The translations under genes and the position numbers were made by a program. Positions 55,890-64,000 of a DNA stretch of 64,000 nt are shown here, piece after piece (the stretch's first letter is position 1; each line of letters opens with the position of its first letter). The DNA is taken from NCBI RefSeq assembly GCF_006538745.1, contig NZ_BJLR01000011.1, positions 45,198 through 109,197 of the forward strand. The letters are read 5' to 3'. Under the pieces are notes generated by a model. That model saw only the letters and a program-made list of their open reading frames with translations. It did no database searches and was not told where the DNA came from. The stretch is from Cellulomonas cellasea (GTDB lineage Bacteria > Actinomycetota > Actinomycetes > Actinomycetales > Cellulomonadaceae).

Positions 55890-57449
55890 GTGGGCCTGCT
55901 CACGAGGCGGAAGCCGCAGGCCGCGGCGCACGAGGACGCGCGGCGGATGTCGGCCGAGGTCGACGCGCTGGGCGCGGTCGTCGAGCGCCTCGGCGCGGTC
56001 GGCTCGGCGTCCGCGGGCGTCGACGCGGTGCTCGAGAGCGTGCGGCACGGGTTCGGGTTCGACTACGCGTCGGCGTGGCGGGTCCGCGAGGGGTCCGACG
56101 AGCTCGAGCTCGTCGCGCAGGACGGCTCGCTCGGCGCCGAGCTGACCCGGATGACCGCGACGCACCGCATGACGCGCGGGTTCGGGCTGTGCGGTGTCTC
56201 GCTCGCGAGCGACGAGATCGTCGACCTCGTCGAGCTCGGGGACCACCCGGCCAACTGCGCGCGCGGCGAGGCCAGCCTGCGGGCCGGCGCGCGCGGCGCG
56301 ATGGCGCTGCCGATCCGCCGCGACGGCCGCGTCGTCATGATGATGGACTTCCTCTCGGCGCGGCCGGGAACGACGAGCGCGACGCGTCCCGCGGTGCTCC
56401 GCGCGCTCGCGCAGGTCGTCTCCCAGACGCTCGCGATGATCGAGTCCGCCGAGACGCTCGAGGAGGCGGCCCGCGACCAGAAGGCCGTCACGACGGTCGT
56501 CGCCGAGGTCGGCTCGCAGATCGACGAGCAGTCCGCCGTGCAGACCGCGCTCGATGCGGTGCGGTCCGAGTTCGGGTGGGCGTACGGGTCGTTCTGGTCG
56601 CTCGACCCGGCGGCGCGGGTCCTGCGGTTCTCCGTCGAGTCCGGCACCGCCGGGGACGAGTTCCGGCGCGTGACCCTCGGCGCGAGCTTCGCGGAGGGCA
56701 TCGGGCTCTCGGGGCGGGCGTGGCGTGCGCGCGACCTCGTGTTCGTCGCGGACCTCGGCGAGCTGACCGACTGCGTGCGCGCCCCCGCGGCGCAGCGGGC
56801 CGGCGTGCGCTCGGGCGTCTGCCTGCCGATCGTCGTCGACGGCACCGTCATCGGGACCATGGACTTCTTCGCGACCGCGACGATCGAGCTGTCCGAGAGC
56901 CGCCGGGGCGCGCTGCGCAACGTCGCGCGCCTCGTGTCCCAGCGCCTCGACATCCTGCGCCGCGCCGCACGCGAGTCGGCCGCGGCGACCGAGCTCCTGG
57001 GGAGCGTCGAGCAGCTGTCCGCGAGCGCCGCCGAGGCGGGGACCGTCGCGCTCGACGCCGTCGCGCAGGCGTCCGCCATCGCGGGCGAGGTGCAGGCGCT
57101 CAGCGACTCCTCGGCCGCCATCGGCGACGTCATCCGCGTCATCACGACGATCGCGGACCAGACGAACCTGCTCGCGCTCAACGCGACCATCGAGGCGGCG
57201 CGCGCGGGCCAGGCGGGGCGCGGGTTCGCGGTCGTGGCGACCGAGGTCAAGGAGCTCGCGGGCGAGACGACCGTGGCGACCGGCCGGGTCGGGGAGCGGG
57301 TCGACGACATCCAGACGAACACCGCGACCGTCGCACGAGGCATCGAGGCGATCACCGCGACGATCGGGCGGATGGACGAGGTGCAGACCCGGATGAGCCA
57401 GGTGCTCGAGGAGCAGCGCGCGATGGCGCGGGCGTTCGAGACGCGCTGA
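55890..57449 (+). CDS. soluble GAF-GAF methyl-accepting chemotaxis-like protein
   Basis: The 519-residue protein has two GAF domains (about 45-190 and 205-350: [40 protein letters not shown]) and a short chemoreceptor signalling domain (about 360-519) with the conserved tip [20 protein letters not shown] and [15 protein letters not shown]. There are no membrane helices, so it is cytoplasmic. CheA/CheW genes are not in the window. The coiled-coil is much shorter than in transmembrane receptors. Confidence 0.88.
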   Translation: MGLLTRRKPQAAAHEDARRMSAEVDALGAVVERLGAVGSASAGVDAVLESVRHGFGFDYASAWRVREGSDELELVAQDGSLGAELTRMTATHRMTRGFGLCGVSLASDEIVDLVELGDHPANCARGEASLRAGARGAMALPIRRDGRVVMMMDFLSARPGTTSATRPAVLRALAQVVSQTLAMIESAETLEEAARDQKAVTTVVAEVGSQIDEQSAVQTALDAVRSEFGWAYGSFWSLDPAARVLRFSVESGTAGDEFRRVTLGASFAEGIGLSGRAWRARDLVFVADLGELTDCVRAPAAQRAGVRSGVCLPIVVDGTVIGTMDFFATATIELSESRRGALRNVARLVSQRLDILRRAARESAAATELLGSVEQLSASAAEAGTVALDAVAQASAIAGEVQALSDSSAAIGDVIRVITTIADQTNLLALNATIEAARAGQAGRGFAVVATEVKELAGETTVATGRVGERVDDIQTNTATVARGIEAITATIGRMDEVQTRMSQVLEEQRAMARAFETR

Positions 57450-57594
57450 CGGCCCGCACGGGGTCCGTCCCGCGTCCGCCCGGGACGTACCCCCGGGACC
57501 GGCACACCGCACCCCCCCGGACAGGCGCGCCGGGACCGGCGCCGGCGCAGGCGACCGTGGGGTCGTGCCGCCCGAGCGTGAGGGGGCCGTGCGC

Positions 57595-58494
57595 TCAGAG
57601 CGTGACGACGAGCTTGCCCCGCGTGTGCCCGCCCTGGGCGTGGGCGTGGGCCTCGGCGGCCCGGTCGAGCGGGAAGGTCGCCTCGACGCGCGGGGTGTAG
57701 GCGCCGCGCGAGCCGGCCTCGGCGGCGGCCTCGAGGGTCGCGGCGGTCGCGGCGTCGGACCCCGTGAGGGTGACCCCCAGCCGGGCGCCGCCGAAGTCGG
57801 CGACGGTCGCGACCCTCGACGGGTCGCCGACGATCGCCACGATCTCCGCGAGCGAGCCGGAGCCCGCGGTGTCGAGCGCGGCGTCGACGCCCTCGGGCGC
57901 GAGCGCCGCCACGCGCTCGGTGAGCCCGTCGCCGTAGAGCGTCGGGGTCGCGCCGAGGGAGCGCAGGAAGTCGTGGTTGCGCGCGCTCGCGGTGCCGATG
58001 ACCCGCGCGCCCCGGGCGACGGCGAGCTCGACGGCCGCGCTCCCGACGCCGCCGGCCGCACCCTCGACGAGCAGCGTCCTGCCGTCGAGGTCCCCGAGCG
58101 CGTCGAGCCCGGCACCGGCGGTCGCGGCGGCGAGGCCCGCGGCGGCGGCCTGCTCGTCCGACCACGCGTCCGGCGCCGCCGCCCACGTGTTCAGCACCGC
58201 GTGCTCGGCGAAGGTCGCGTCGCCGAGACCGAACACCCGGTCGCCGACCAGGACCCCGGTGACGCCCTCGCCGACCTCGTCGACGACGCCGGCCGCGTCC
58301 TTCCCGGGGATCGCCGGGAGCTCGAGCCGGATGCGCTCCTGGAACCAGCCCGCCCGGAGCTTCCAGTCGAACGCGTTGACGCTGGCCGCCCGCACGCGCA
58401 CCCGGACCTTGCCCGGTCCGGCGTGCGGCTCGGGGGCGTCCTCGACCGTGAGGACGTCGGGCTCGCCGTAGGTGTGGTGTCGGACTGCGCGCAT
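57595..58494 (-). CDS. NADPH:quinone oxidoreductase (zinc-free MDR)
   Basis: The 299-residue medium-chain dehydrogenase has VRVRAASVNAFDWKLRAGWF, IPGKDAAGVVDEVGEG and the NADPH site LLVEGAAGGVGSAAVELAVA, and lacks zinc-ligand cysteines, the pattern of QOR/YhdH-type reductases. The end HAHAQGGHTRGKLVVTL is typical. Such enzymes reduce quinones or enals. It appears monocistronic. Confidence 0.9.
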   Translation of the reverse strand: MRAVRHHTYGEPDVLTVEDAPEPHAGPGKVRVRVRAASVNAFDWKLRAGWFQERIRLELPAIPGKDAAGVVDEVGEGVTGVLVGDRVFGLGDATFAEHAVLNTWAAAPDAWSDEQAAAAGLAAATAGAGLDALGDLDGRTLLVEGAAGGVGSAAVELAVARGARVIGTASARNHDFLRSLGATPTLYGDGLTERVAALAPEGVDAALDTAGSGSLAEIVAIVGDPSRVATVADFGGARLGVTLTGSDAATAATLEAAAEAGSRGAYTPRVEATFPLDRAAEAHAHAQGGHTRGKLVVTL

Positions 58495-58723
58495 CGGTGG
58501 TGCCTCCCGGTCCGGCCCGGTGACCCGGGCGCCTGCGCCGCTGGCCTCCACGGCACGGGCGGGGACGCCGACCGACGGGCGCGCATTCCCGGGCGGAGTC
58601 GGTGTGACAGCGCCCGTGCCGGCCGCTCGTGCAGCAGCGCCCACGTCCTCGGCAGTCCCGAGCCGCGCCATCGTGCAACCGGGCGGTACGTGCCCGCCCG
58701 TGCGGGCGGGTCGCCGCCGGCGG

Positions 58724-59905
58724 TCAGCTCTCACAGCCGACCCCGTCGCCGTCCCGGTCGAGGTGCTTGCCGTAGCCGGGGTCGCCGACGCGGACGGGGG
58801 CGGCACCCGCGGCGCGGGCCGCGTCGCAGTTCTTGTACGCGACGGCCGGGGCGGGCGGGGGTTCGGGGGCCGGCGGGGGCTCCGGAGCGGGGGGCGGGGC
58901 GACGACGGGGGCAGGCACGACCGGGGCCGGCGCGACCGGCGGTGCGGCCGCCTGCTCTGCGGCGGGCGCGGCCTGAGCCGGTGCGTGCTCGACCGGCGCC
59001 GGCTCCACGGGCGCGGGCGGCGGAGGGACGGTCGACCCCTCGGGCAGCGGCTGGTCGGGGCACGCCGAGAGCACGCTGACCATCGCGGCGCGCTCCGCCT
59101 CGGTCACCCACAGCCCGTACGTGTACTTCACGCCGACCTGCCGGGCCACGTACGTGCACCGGAACGGCTTGTGGGGCGGCAGCCACGTCGCGGTGTCGCC
59201 GTCGCCCTTCTGGGCGTTGAGCGGTCCGTCGACCGCCAGCAGGTTCATCGGGTCGTTCGCGAAGCGCGTCCGCGTCGCCTCGTCCCACTGCTGCGCGCCC
59301 TTCTGCCACGCGTCGGACAGCGCCACGACGTGGTCGACCTGCACCGCGGTGCTCGTCGCGTTCCCACGGAGGAACTCGATCGTGCGTCCGCTGTACGGGT
59401 CCGCGAGCGTGCCGGTGAGGACGACGCAGTCGCGCGTGCCGGGCTTGAACGTCTGTGGCTCGAGGTCGCGCGCGAGCACGTCGTTGCGGGTGTCGCAGCC
59501 GTTGCGGTCGACGTCCACCCACCCGCTGCCGAACAGGTCGCGGTCGTAGCCGGTCCTGGGCGCCCGGCCCTTGACCTCGAGCAGCGCCGCGGTCGCGAGC
59601 GCGGTCTGCGGGGCGGCGCCCGCCGTGACCGCCTGCACGTCCACCGCCGGTGCGGGCTCGGGCGGTGGGAGCGCGGCGGCGAGCTCCTCGACGCTGGGTG
59701 CGGTCGCCGCCGGGGCGGGTGACGACGTCGGGCTCGCCGACGTCGCCTGACCGGCTGCTCCGGCGGACCCCGCGCCGCACGCGCTCGTCAGGCCCAGGAC
59801 GCCCGCGAGCGCCAGGGCGACGAGCACGGGACGCGGCAGGCGGGAGCCTCCCGACCGGCCCCACGAGAACGGATCGGCAGCAGTCACGTCCTGGCTCTTC
59901 GGCAC
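58724..59905 (-). CDS. HNH nuclease (DUF1524)-excalibur lipoprotein
   Basis: The 393-residue protein has a lipobox at Cys43 (LGLTSAC), then a DUF1524/HNH domain with VDHVVALSDAWQKGAQQWDE and NLLAVDGPLNAQKGDGD (His-Asn metal site), a long Pro/Ala linker and a C-terminal excalibur domain, YKNCDAARAAG to DRDGDGVGCE, a calcium-binding module. It is therefore a surface-anchored nuclease, perhaps for DNA uptake, nutrient recovery or defence. The GTG start at 59905 lacks a ribosome binding site; a later start inside the signal is possible. Confidence 0.85.
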   Translation of the reverse strand: MPKSQDVTAADPFSWGRSGGSRLPRPVLVALALAGVLGLTSACGAGSAGAAGQATSASPTSSPAPAATAPSVEELAAALPPPEPAPAVDVQAVTAGAAPQTALATAALLEVKGRAPRTGYDRDLFGSGWVDVDRNGCDTRNDVLARDLEPQTFKPGTRDCVVLTGTLADPYSGRTIEFLRGNATSTAVQVDHVVALSDAWQKGAQQWDEATRTRFANDPMNLLAVDGPLNAQKGDGDTATWLPPHKPFRCTYVARQVGVKYTYGLWVTEAERAAMVSVLSACPDQPLPEGSTVPPPPAPVEPAPVEHAPAQAAPAAEQAAAPPVAPAPVVPAPVVAPPPAPEPPPAPEPPPAPAVAYKNCDAARAAGAAPVRVGDPGYGKHLDRDGDGVGCES

Positions 59906-59981
59906 GCTGACCTGCGCACTTGAGCCGGATCACCGCCTCGCTCGGGATGCACGCCGCCGCCGTCCGCGCCATCGTGGGCGC

Positions 59982-60311
59982 GTGACGACGAAGCCGGAGA
60001 GCAGCCTCGACGACGGACGCCCGGGCGACGACCCCGACCAGACGCAGTGGCACTTCGGGATGCGGTTCTTCATGTTCTGGCTCATGCCGCTCTTCCTGTT
60101 CGGCGGCGCGTTCGTGTGGTGGCCGATGGTCCAGGACCTCGCGGCGGGGATCTACCCCGACAGCGCGAAGGGCTTCCTGCTCGTCCTCGCCTACCCCGCC
60201 GCGGTCGTGGGGTGGCCCTGCATGCTCGTCGCGTACCGGCGGGCGAAGCGCCGCGGCGAGACGCCGGTCCCGGGGGCGTACAAGCCCCGTCGTCCGACGC
60301 CGCGACGCTGA
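59982..60311 (+). CDS. small two-helix membrane protein
   Basis: Not recognised. The 109-residue protein has two membrane helices (FFMFWLMPLFLFGGAFVWWP and FLLVLAYPAAVVGWPCMLVA) separated by a short loop, an acidic N-terminus and a basic C-terminus (YRRAKRRGETPVPGAYKPRR), so both ends are probably cytoplasmic. The GTG start is the first in frame. Confidence 0.55.
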   Translation: MTTKPESSLDDGRPGDDPDQTQWHFGMRFFMFWLMPLFLFGGAFVWWPMVQDLAAGIYPDSAKGFLLVLAYPAAVVGWPCMLVAYRRAKRRGETPVPGAYKPRRPTPRR

Positions 60312-60332
60312 TCCCCGACCGCCCGCGGGCCC

Positions 60333-61040
60333 TCACCCCACGGGCGCGACGAGCTCCGGCCCGTTGTTGCGCACGTTGCCCACGGCCGGCCCGACCTCGC
60401 GCGGCACGAGGTGCGGCTCGGGGACCGCCTCGAGCAGCGAGCGCACGTCGTCGACCGACGTCGTGCCGAGGTCGAGCCACTCGTCCCACAGGTCCGGGGG
60501 TATCAGCAGCGGAGTTCGGTCGTGGATGTGCCCGAGGGCGTCGGTCGCGGAGCGCGTGATGACGGTGACGGTCCACAGCCAGCGCGCGGGGTCGTCGGCG
60601 GGGCGGGACGGGTCGGGCCACAGCTCGTAGAGGCCCGCGGCGGCGAGCCCGTGCTGCGCGCCGTCGGCCGCCGTGAGGAAGTACGGGACCTTGCGCGCGG
60701 GGGTCTTCTGCCACTCGAAGTACCCGTCCATCGGGACGATCGCGCGGCGCCGGGCGGCGGCCTTGCGGAACGCCGGCTTCTCCGTGACCGTCTCGATGCG
60801 GGCGTTGATCATCCGGGCGCCGACGCCGGGGTCCTTCGCCCACGACGGCACGAGGCCCCAGCGCACGGTCCGGAGCTGGCGCTGCGGGCGCTCGTCCTCG
60901 ACGCGCTCGAGCACGACGCGCACCGGGTCGGTCGGCGCGACGTTCCACGACGGCCCCGGCGGCTCGCCGAGGATCTGGTCGATCCGGTACTGGTCGGCGA
61001 GCTCGTCGTCCCGCCGCGTGATCGCGTACCTGCCGCACAT
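60333..61040 (-). CDS. SOS response-associated peptidase (SRAP/HMCES family)
   Basis: The 235-residue protein starts MCGRYAITR; the catalytic Cys2 forms a covalent link with abasic sites in single-stranded DNA to shield them. Other active-site residues are present: Asn of ARMINARIETV, Glu of DGYFEWQKT and His of HIHDRTPLLI. It is a DNA-damage tolerance protein (YedK homologue). It overlaps nothing and converges with the membrane-protein gene. Confidence 0.95.
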   Translation of the reverse strand: MCGRYAITRRDDELADQYRIDQILGEPPGPSWNVAPTDPVRVVLERVEDERPQRQLRTVRWGLVPSWAKDPGVGARMINARIETVTEKPAFRKAAARRRAIVPMDGYFEWQKTPARKVPYFLTAADGAQHGLAAAGLYELWPDPSRPADDPARWLWTVTVITRSATDALGHIHDRTPLLIPPDLWDEWLDLGTTSVDDVRSLLEAVPEPHLVPREVGPAVGNVRNNGPELVAPVG

Positions 61041-61157
61041 GCCGTCAGTCTCGACGACGCCGCCCACACGGTGCCACGCGCACCGCGGCCGGACCGCCCG
61101 GGCCACGTGCGGCCCCGGCCGGAGCCGCGTCTGCGCACCCGCTCTCGCGCACCCTCG

Positions 61158-61201
61158 GAGCCGGTCGCGAGCCGGTCGCGAGCCCGTCGCGAGCCGGTCA
61201 C
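61158..61201. repeat. four tandem copies of an 11-bp unit
   Basis: GAGCCGGTCGC is repeated at 61158, 61169, 61180 (one change) and 61191 (one change). The 11-bp period is one turn of the helix, so copies face the same side. It lies upstream of the flavodoxin-like gene and of the SRAP gene on the other strand. Confidence 0.75.
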
Positions 61202-61251
61202 GCGTCCGACTCCGGTCGCGGGATCGTGCGCGCCCTCGCAGGATCGAGGGC

Positions 61252-61869
61252 ATGACCCCCACCCCGGACCTGACCGCCGTCGTGCTCGTCGGCACCCTGA
61301 CCCCGTCCCCCGCGCCGTCGAGCAGCGAGCTCCTCGGCCGCCAGGTGCTCGACGCGCTCGGCGAGCACGGCGTCACCGGCACCGTGATCCGCCTCGTCGA
61401 CCACGACATCAAGCCCGGCGTGGAGAAGGACATGGGCGAGGGCGACGCGTGGCCCGCGATCCGCGAGCAGGTGCTCGGCGCCGACATCCTCGTGCTCGCG
61501 ACCCCGATCTGGATGGGCCAGCCGTCGAGCGTGACGAAGCGCGCGCTCGAGCGGCTCGACGCCGAGCTCGGCGAGAGCGACGACCAGGGACGCCTGCTCA
61601 CCTACGGCCGGGTCGCGGCCGTGGCCGTGGTCGGCAACGAGGACGGCGCGCACCACACGAGCGCCGAGCTGTTCCAGGCGCTGAACGACGTCGGGTTCAC
61701 CGTCCCCGCCGCGGCCGTCACCTACTGGGTGGGCGCCGCGATGCAGGGCACCGACTACCAGGACCTCGACGAGACGCCCGAGGAGACCGCGGGCACGACC
61801 GCGACGCTCGCCGCGAACACCGCCCACCTGGCGCGGCTGCTGCGGCAGTCGCCGTACCCGCCGAGCTGA
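61252..61869 (+). CDS. flavodoxin-like NAD(P)H-dependent FMN reductase
   Basis: The 205-residue protein has the flavodoxin-like fold of NAD(P)H-dependent FMN reductases: VVLVGTLTPSPAPSSSELLG, ADILVLATPIWMGQPSS and AVAVVGNEDGAHHTSAELFQ. It may reduce FMN, iron chelates or quinones. ATG 61252 has GGATCGAGGG upstream. It converges with the beta-helix genes. Confidence 0.85.
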   Translation: MTPTPDLTAVVLVGTLTPSPAPSSSELLGRQVLDALGEHGVTGTVIRLVDHDIKPGVEKDMGEGDAWPAIREQVLGADILVLATPIWMGQPSSVTKRALERLDAELGESDDQGRLLTYGRVAAVAVVGNEDGAHHTSAELFQALNDVGFTVPAAAVTYWVGAAMQGTDYQDLDETPEETAGTTATLAANTAHLARLLRQSPYPPS

Positions 61870-61900
61870 CGGCAGCCCGGCGCAGCGTGGCGCCGGTCCG

Positions 61901-62956
61901 TCAGCTCTGCCGCCCGAGGCACACGACACCCGTGCACTGCGGCTCGCGCGCGTTCCCCCACGCCCGGTTCCCGCCGAGGTCCACCGCACCCGGCGCGTGG
62001 ATGCCCCACCCGGTGCTCGACGTGACGACGTTGTCGCCGAGCCGCACGTCGGCGCCGGGCCAGGCCGAGATCGCGTCGTGGTTGCCGACGAACGTGTTGC
62101 CCACGACCTCCGTGGGTCCCACCCAGGGGTCCTCGGGCCACGACGACGGGCGGGCGCCGACCGCGAGCCCGTTGCCGCGGAAGTCGTTGCCCTCGACGGT
62201 CCGTCGCGCCGAGCTCGCGGCGACCACCACCCCGTTGTCGGCGAACGTGTTGCCCGCGACCGTCGCCCAGGCCCACCCGGCGTCGACGACCTCCTCGTTC
62301 CCGCGGACGTCGCTGTCCACGAGACGCAGGGAGCCGATGTCGACGACCCACGCGAGCACCCGGTTGTCGACCAGCACGCAGTCCTCGAGGTCGAGCCTCC
62401 CGTCCCCGACCGCCACGATGTCGTTGCCCTCGAACCGCGAGCCACGCACCACGCCGCCCGAGGGCCACCCGAGGTCGAGCCCGATGTCGGCCCCGACGAC
62501 GACGCTGTCCTCCATCGTCAGGTACATCCCGCCGCCGTTGATGTCCTCGTCCCTGATCGCCATCCCGACGTCCTCGAACGTGACCTCCTGGACGACGAGC
62601 CCTCGCCAGTTGCCGGAGTCGTGGACGCCGACGCCCCAGTCGCGGACCGTGCCGCCGCGCACGGTGCTCGGCCGCTCGTCCTCGTCGTCGCCCGGTGCGA
62701 GCCTGACGGCGGAGCCCGTGCCGTCCCCAACGAGCGTGTGACCGGCGAGGTCGAGGGTCATGCCACCGACGAGCGTCAGCCCGACGCCGTCGCACACCAG
62801 GTCCCGCGTCAGGCTGCTGTCCTCGGTGATCGTGTCGCCGCACTCCACCCCGTCCACCGCACCCGCGCCCGCCGCGAGCGCGGGTCCCCCCACCGTCCCC
62901 GCGGTCACCACGAGCACCACCGCGCCCCACCGGGCCGTCGTCCGTCGCACGTCCAT
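61901..62956 (-). CDS. secreted beta-helix protein, paralogue 2
   Basis: The 351-residue protein has a signal peptide ending near GPALAAG. The N-cap VECGDTITED and GVGLTLVGGMTLDLAGHTLV, rungs such as VVGNTFVGNHDAISAWPG, and the C-cap STGWGIHAPGAVDLGGNRAW with PQCTGVVCLG match the genes at 6791 and 62974. It begins 17 bp after the stop of the paralogue at 62974 (same strand), so the two are probably one operon. No catalytic residues can be named. Confidence 0.82.
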   Translation of the reverse strand: MDVRRTTARWGAVVLVVTAGTVGGPALAAGAGAVDGVECGDTITEDSSLTRDLVCDGVGLTLVGGMTLDLAGHTLVGDGTGSAVRLAPGDDEDERPSTVRGGTVRDWGVGVHDSGNWRGLVVQEVTFEDVGMAIRDEDINGGGMYLTMEDSVVVGADIGLDLGWPSGGVVRGSRFEGNDIVAVGDGRLDLEDCVLVDNRVLAWVVDIGSLRLVDSDVRGNEEVVDAGWAWATVAGNTFADNGVVVAASSARRTVEGNDFRGNGLAVGARPSSWPEDPWVGPTEVVGNTFVGNHDAISAWPGADVRLGDNVVTSSTGWGIHAPGAVDLGGNRAWGNAREPQCTGVVCLGRQS

Positions 62957-62973
62957 CACCGTCTCCCGTCCGC

Positions 62974-64000
62974 TCAGCTGGCTCGTCCGAGGCACACCAC
63001 GCCGGTGCACTGCGGCTCACGCGCGTTGTCCCACGCCCGGTTCCCGCCGAGGTCGCGCGCCCCGGGGGCCCGGATGCCCCACCCGCTGCTGCGGGTGACG
63101 ACGTTCTCGCCGAGCCGGACGTCGGCCCCCCGCGAGGTCCAGATCGCGTCGTGGTTGCCCACGAAGGTGTTGCCCGCGACCTCCGTCGGCCCGTCCCAGG
63201 CGCCCGGGCTCTCGGGCCGGTGCCGCCCCCGGGCGCCGACGCCGAGACGGTTCCCCTCGAAGGTGTTGCCGTGCACCACGCGTGCCAGCGGGGTCCCGGC
63301 GACGACCGCGCCGTTGTCGACGAACGTGTTGCCGGTGAGCGTCGCCGTGGCCCACCCGCTCCCGACGACCTCGTGGGTCCCGCGGACGTCGTTGCCCACG
63401 AGCGTCAGCTGCGACCCGGAACCCGGGACGAGCTGCGGGTTGCCCACCAGGACGCAGTCGACGAACGCGTAGTCGCCCCACCCGCCCTCGGCCACCGCGT
63501 CGTTGCGCTCGAGGCGTGAGCCGCTGACCTGCAGAGCGGAGGACCACCCGAGGGCGAAGACCACGTCGGCGCCGGTCACCTCGCTGTCCCGCATCGAGAC
63601 CGTCATCCCCCCGGGGTACGGCTCCTCGTTCTGGAAGACGGTCACGACCTCCTCGAAGGTCACGCGCTCGACGTCGTTGCCCCAGGTCGTGCCGCCCACG
63701 GCCTCGCGGACACCGTGGTCCCAGCCGCGGACCACCCCGTCGTGCACCCGGGCGGACCCGTCCCCCGTGCCGGGGCCCTGGGTGCGCAGGAAGGCCACCC
63801 CGGAACCACCGCCGTCGAGCGTGTGACCGGCGAGGTCCAGCGTGGCCGTGCCCTCCAGCGTCAGCCCGACGCCGGCGCACACCAGGTCCCGCGTCAGCCG
63901 GTGCTCCCCGGTCAGCACGTCACCGCACTCGACCCCGTCCCCGTAGCCCCCGTCCCCGTAGCCCCCCGTCGGGCCGGGATCGGGGCTCGCCGCGGCGGGT
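62974..64000 (-). CDS. secreted beta-helix protein, paralogue 3 (5' end outside window)
   Basis: Same architecture: VECGDVLTGE, GVGLTLEGTATLDLAGHTLD, rungs such as LTGNTFVDNGAVVAG, and [20 protein letters not shown] with PQCTGVVCLG. Before the N-cap lies a Gly/Tyr-rich stretch (GGYGDGGYGDG) and Pro/Ala sequence running to the window edge, so the start and signal peptide are missing here. It is upstream of paralogue 2 and closest to it in the C-terminal third. Confidence 0.82.
   Translation of the reverse strand, partial: PAAASPDPGPTGGYGDGGYGDGVECGDVLTGEHRLTRDLVCAGVGLTLEGTATLDLAGHTLDGGGSGVAFLRTQGPGTGDGSARVHDGVVRGWDHGVREAVGGTTWGNDVERVTFEEVVTVFQNEEPYPGGMTVSMRDSEVTGADVVFALGWSSALQVSGSRLERNDAVAEGGWGDYAFVDCVLVGNPQLVPGSGSQLTLVGNDVRGTHEVVGSGWATATLTGNTFVDNGAVVAGTPLARVVHGNTFEGNRLGVGARGRHRPESPGAWDGPTEVAGNTFVGNHDAIWTSRGADVRLGENVVTRSSGWGIRAPGARDLGGNRAWDNAREPQCTGVVCLGRAS

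Overview
The window is very GC-rich DNA with densely packed, often stop-to-start overlapping genes, GTG starts and several apparently leaderless promoters. Gene content (F420-type reductases, AztD, zinc-free ribosomal protein paralogues, EspR-like regulator, DUF4214 and excalibur secreted proteins, SAM and glycine riboswitches) points to an actinomycete, most likely Cellulomonas or a close relative; the genus is inference. No rRNA, tRNA, CRISPR array, insertion sequence or prophage was recognised.

Layout. 0.4-6.7 kb: a flavin monooxygenase, then a zinc-starvation locus: aztC-like zinc-binding lipoprotein, aztD metallochaperone, a CobW-like protein without a P-loop, and a divergent operon for zinc-independent ribosomal proteins L28, L33, S14, L31, L36 and L32, with Zur-like boxes over the promoters. 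6.8-14.1 kb: a secreted beta-helix protein, a TetR-type regulator, tag, a phosphoglycerate-mutase-like enzyme and the methionine genes metF and metE behind a SAM riboswitch and a short upstream ORF. 14.2-18.3 kb: a decayed secreted-protein gene, hsp20 with a CIRCE operator, a GAF-EAL protein, a Nudix hydrolase, a 15-bp tandem repeat and a small LuxR-type regulator. 18.6-23.7 kb: gcvP-gcvT-gcvH behind a tandem glycine riboswitch. 23.8-31.8 kb: an autoregulated XRE/membrane-protein pair, an F420-reductase/hemerythrin fusion, a malate/lactate dehydrogenase-ACT pair, ABM and MOSC proteins, a PAP2-like membrane protein and an EspR-like/ImmA/membrane-protein cassette.

32-45.4 kb: an aminotransferase, several uncharacterised proteins, galE, a PPOX F420-type protein, a formaldehyde-dehydrogenase/royal-jelly-like/DUF427 operon, a regulator divergent from a DUF4097 protein, a diguanylate cyclase and a low-molecular-weight tyrosine phosphatase. 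45.4-54.9 kb: a very large secreted transglutaminase-like protein whose C-terminal DUF4214 region is cut by an in-frame amber codon, a Thr/Pro-rich secreted protein, a DrrAB-like ABC exporter and a divergent WYL regulator. 55-64 kb: a methyltransferase, a soluble GAF-GAF-chemoreceptor-like protein, a quinone oxidoreductase, an HNH-excalibur lipoprotein, an SRAP peptidase, a flavodoxin-like protein and two tandem paralogues of the beta-helix protein seen at 7 kb; the last runs off the right edge.

Main themes: (i) a coherent zinc-sparing response; (ii) methionine and glycine metabolism each under a riboswitch, with an unusual coupled upstream ORF before metF; (iii) cyclic-di-GMP and sensory proteins; (iv) a large set of secreted proteins, including three beta-helix paralogues and an interrupted giant protein. 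All motif, promoter and fold statements come from reading the sequence; no database search was possible.
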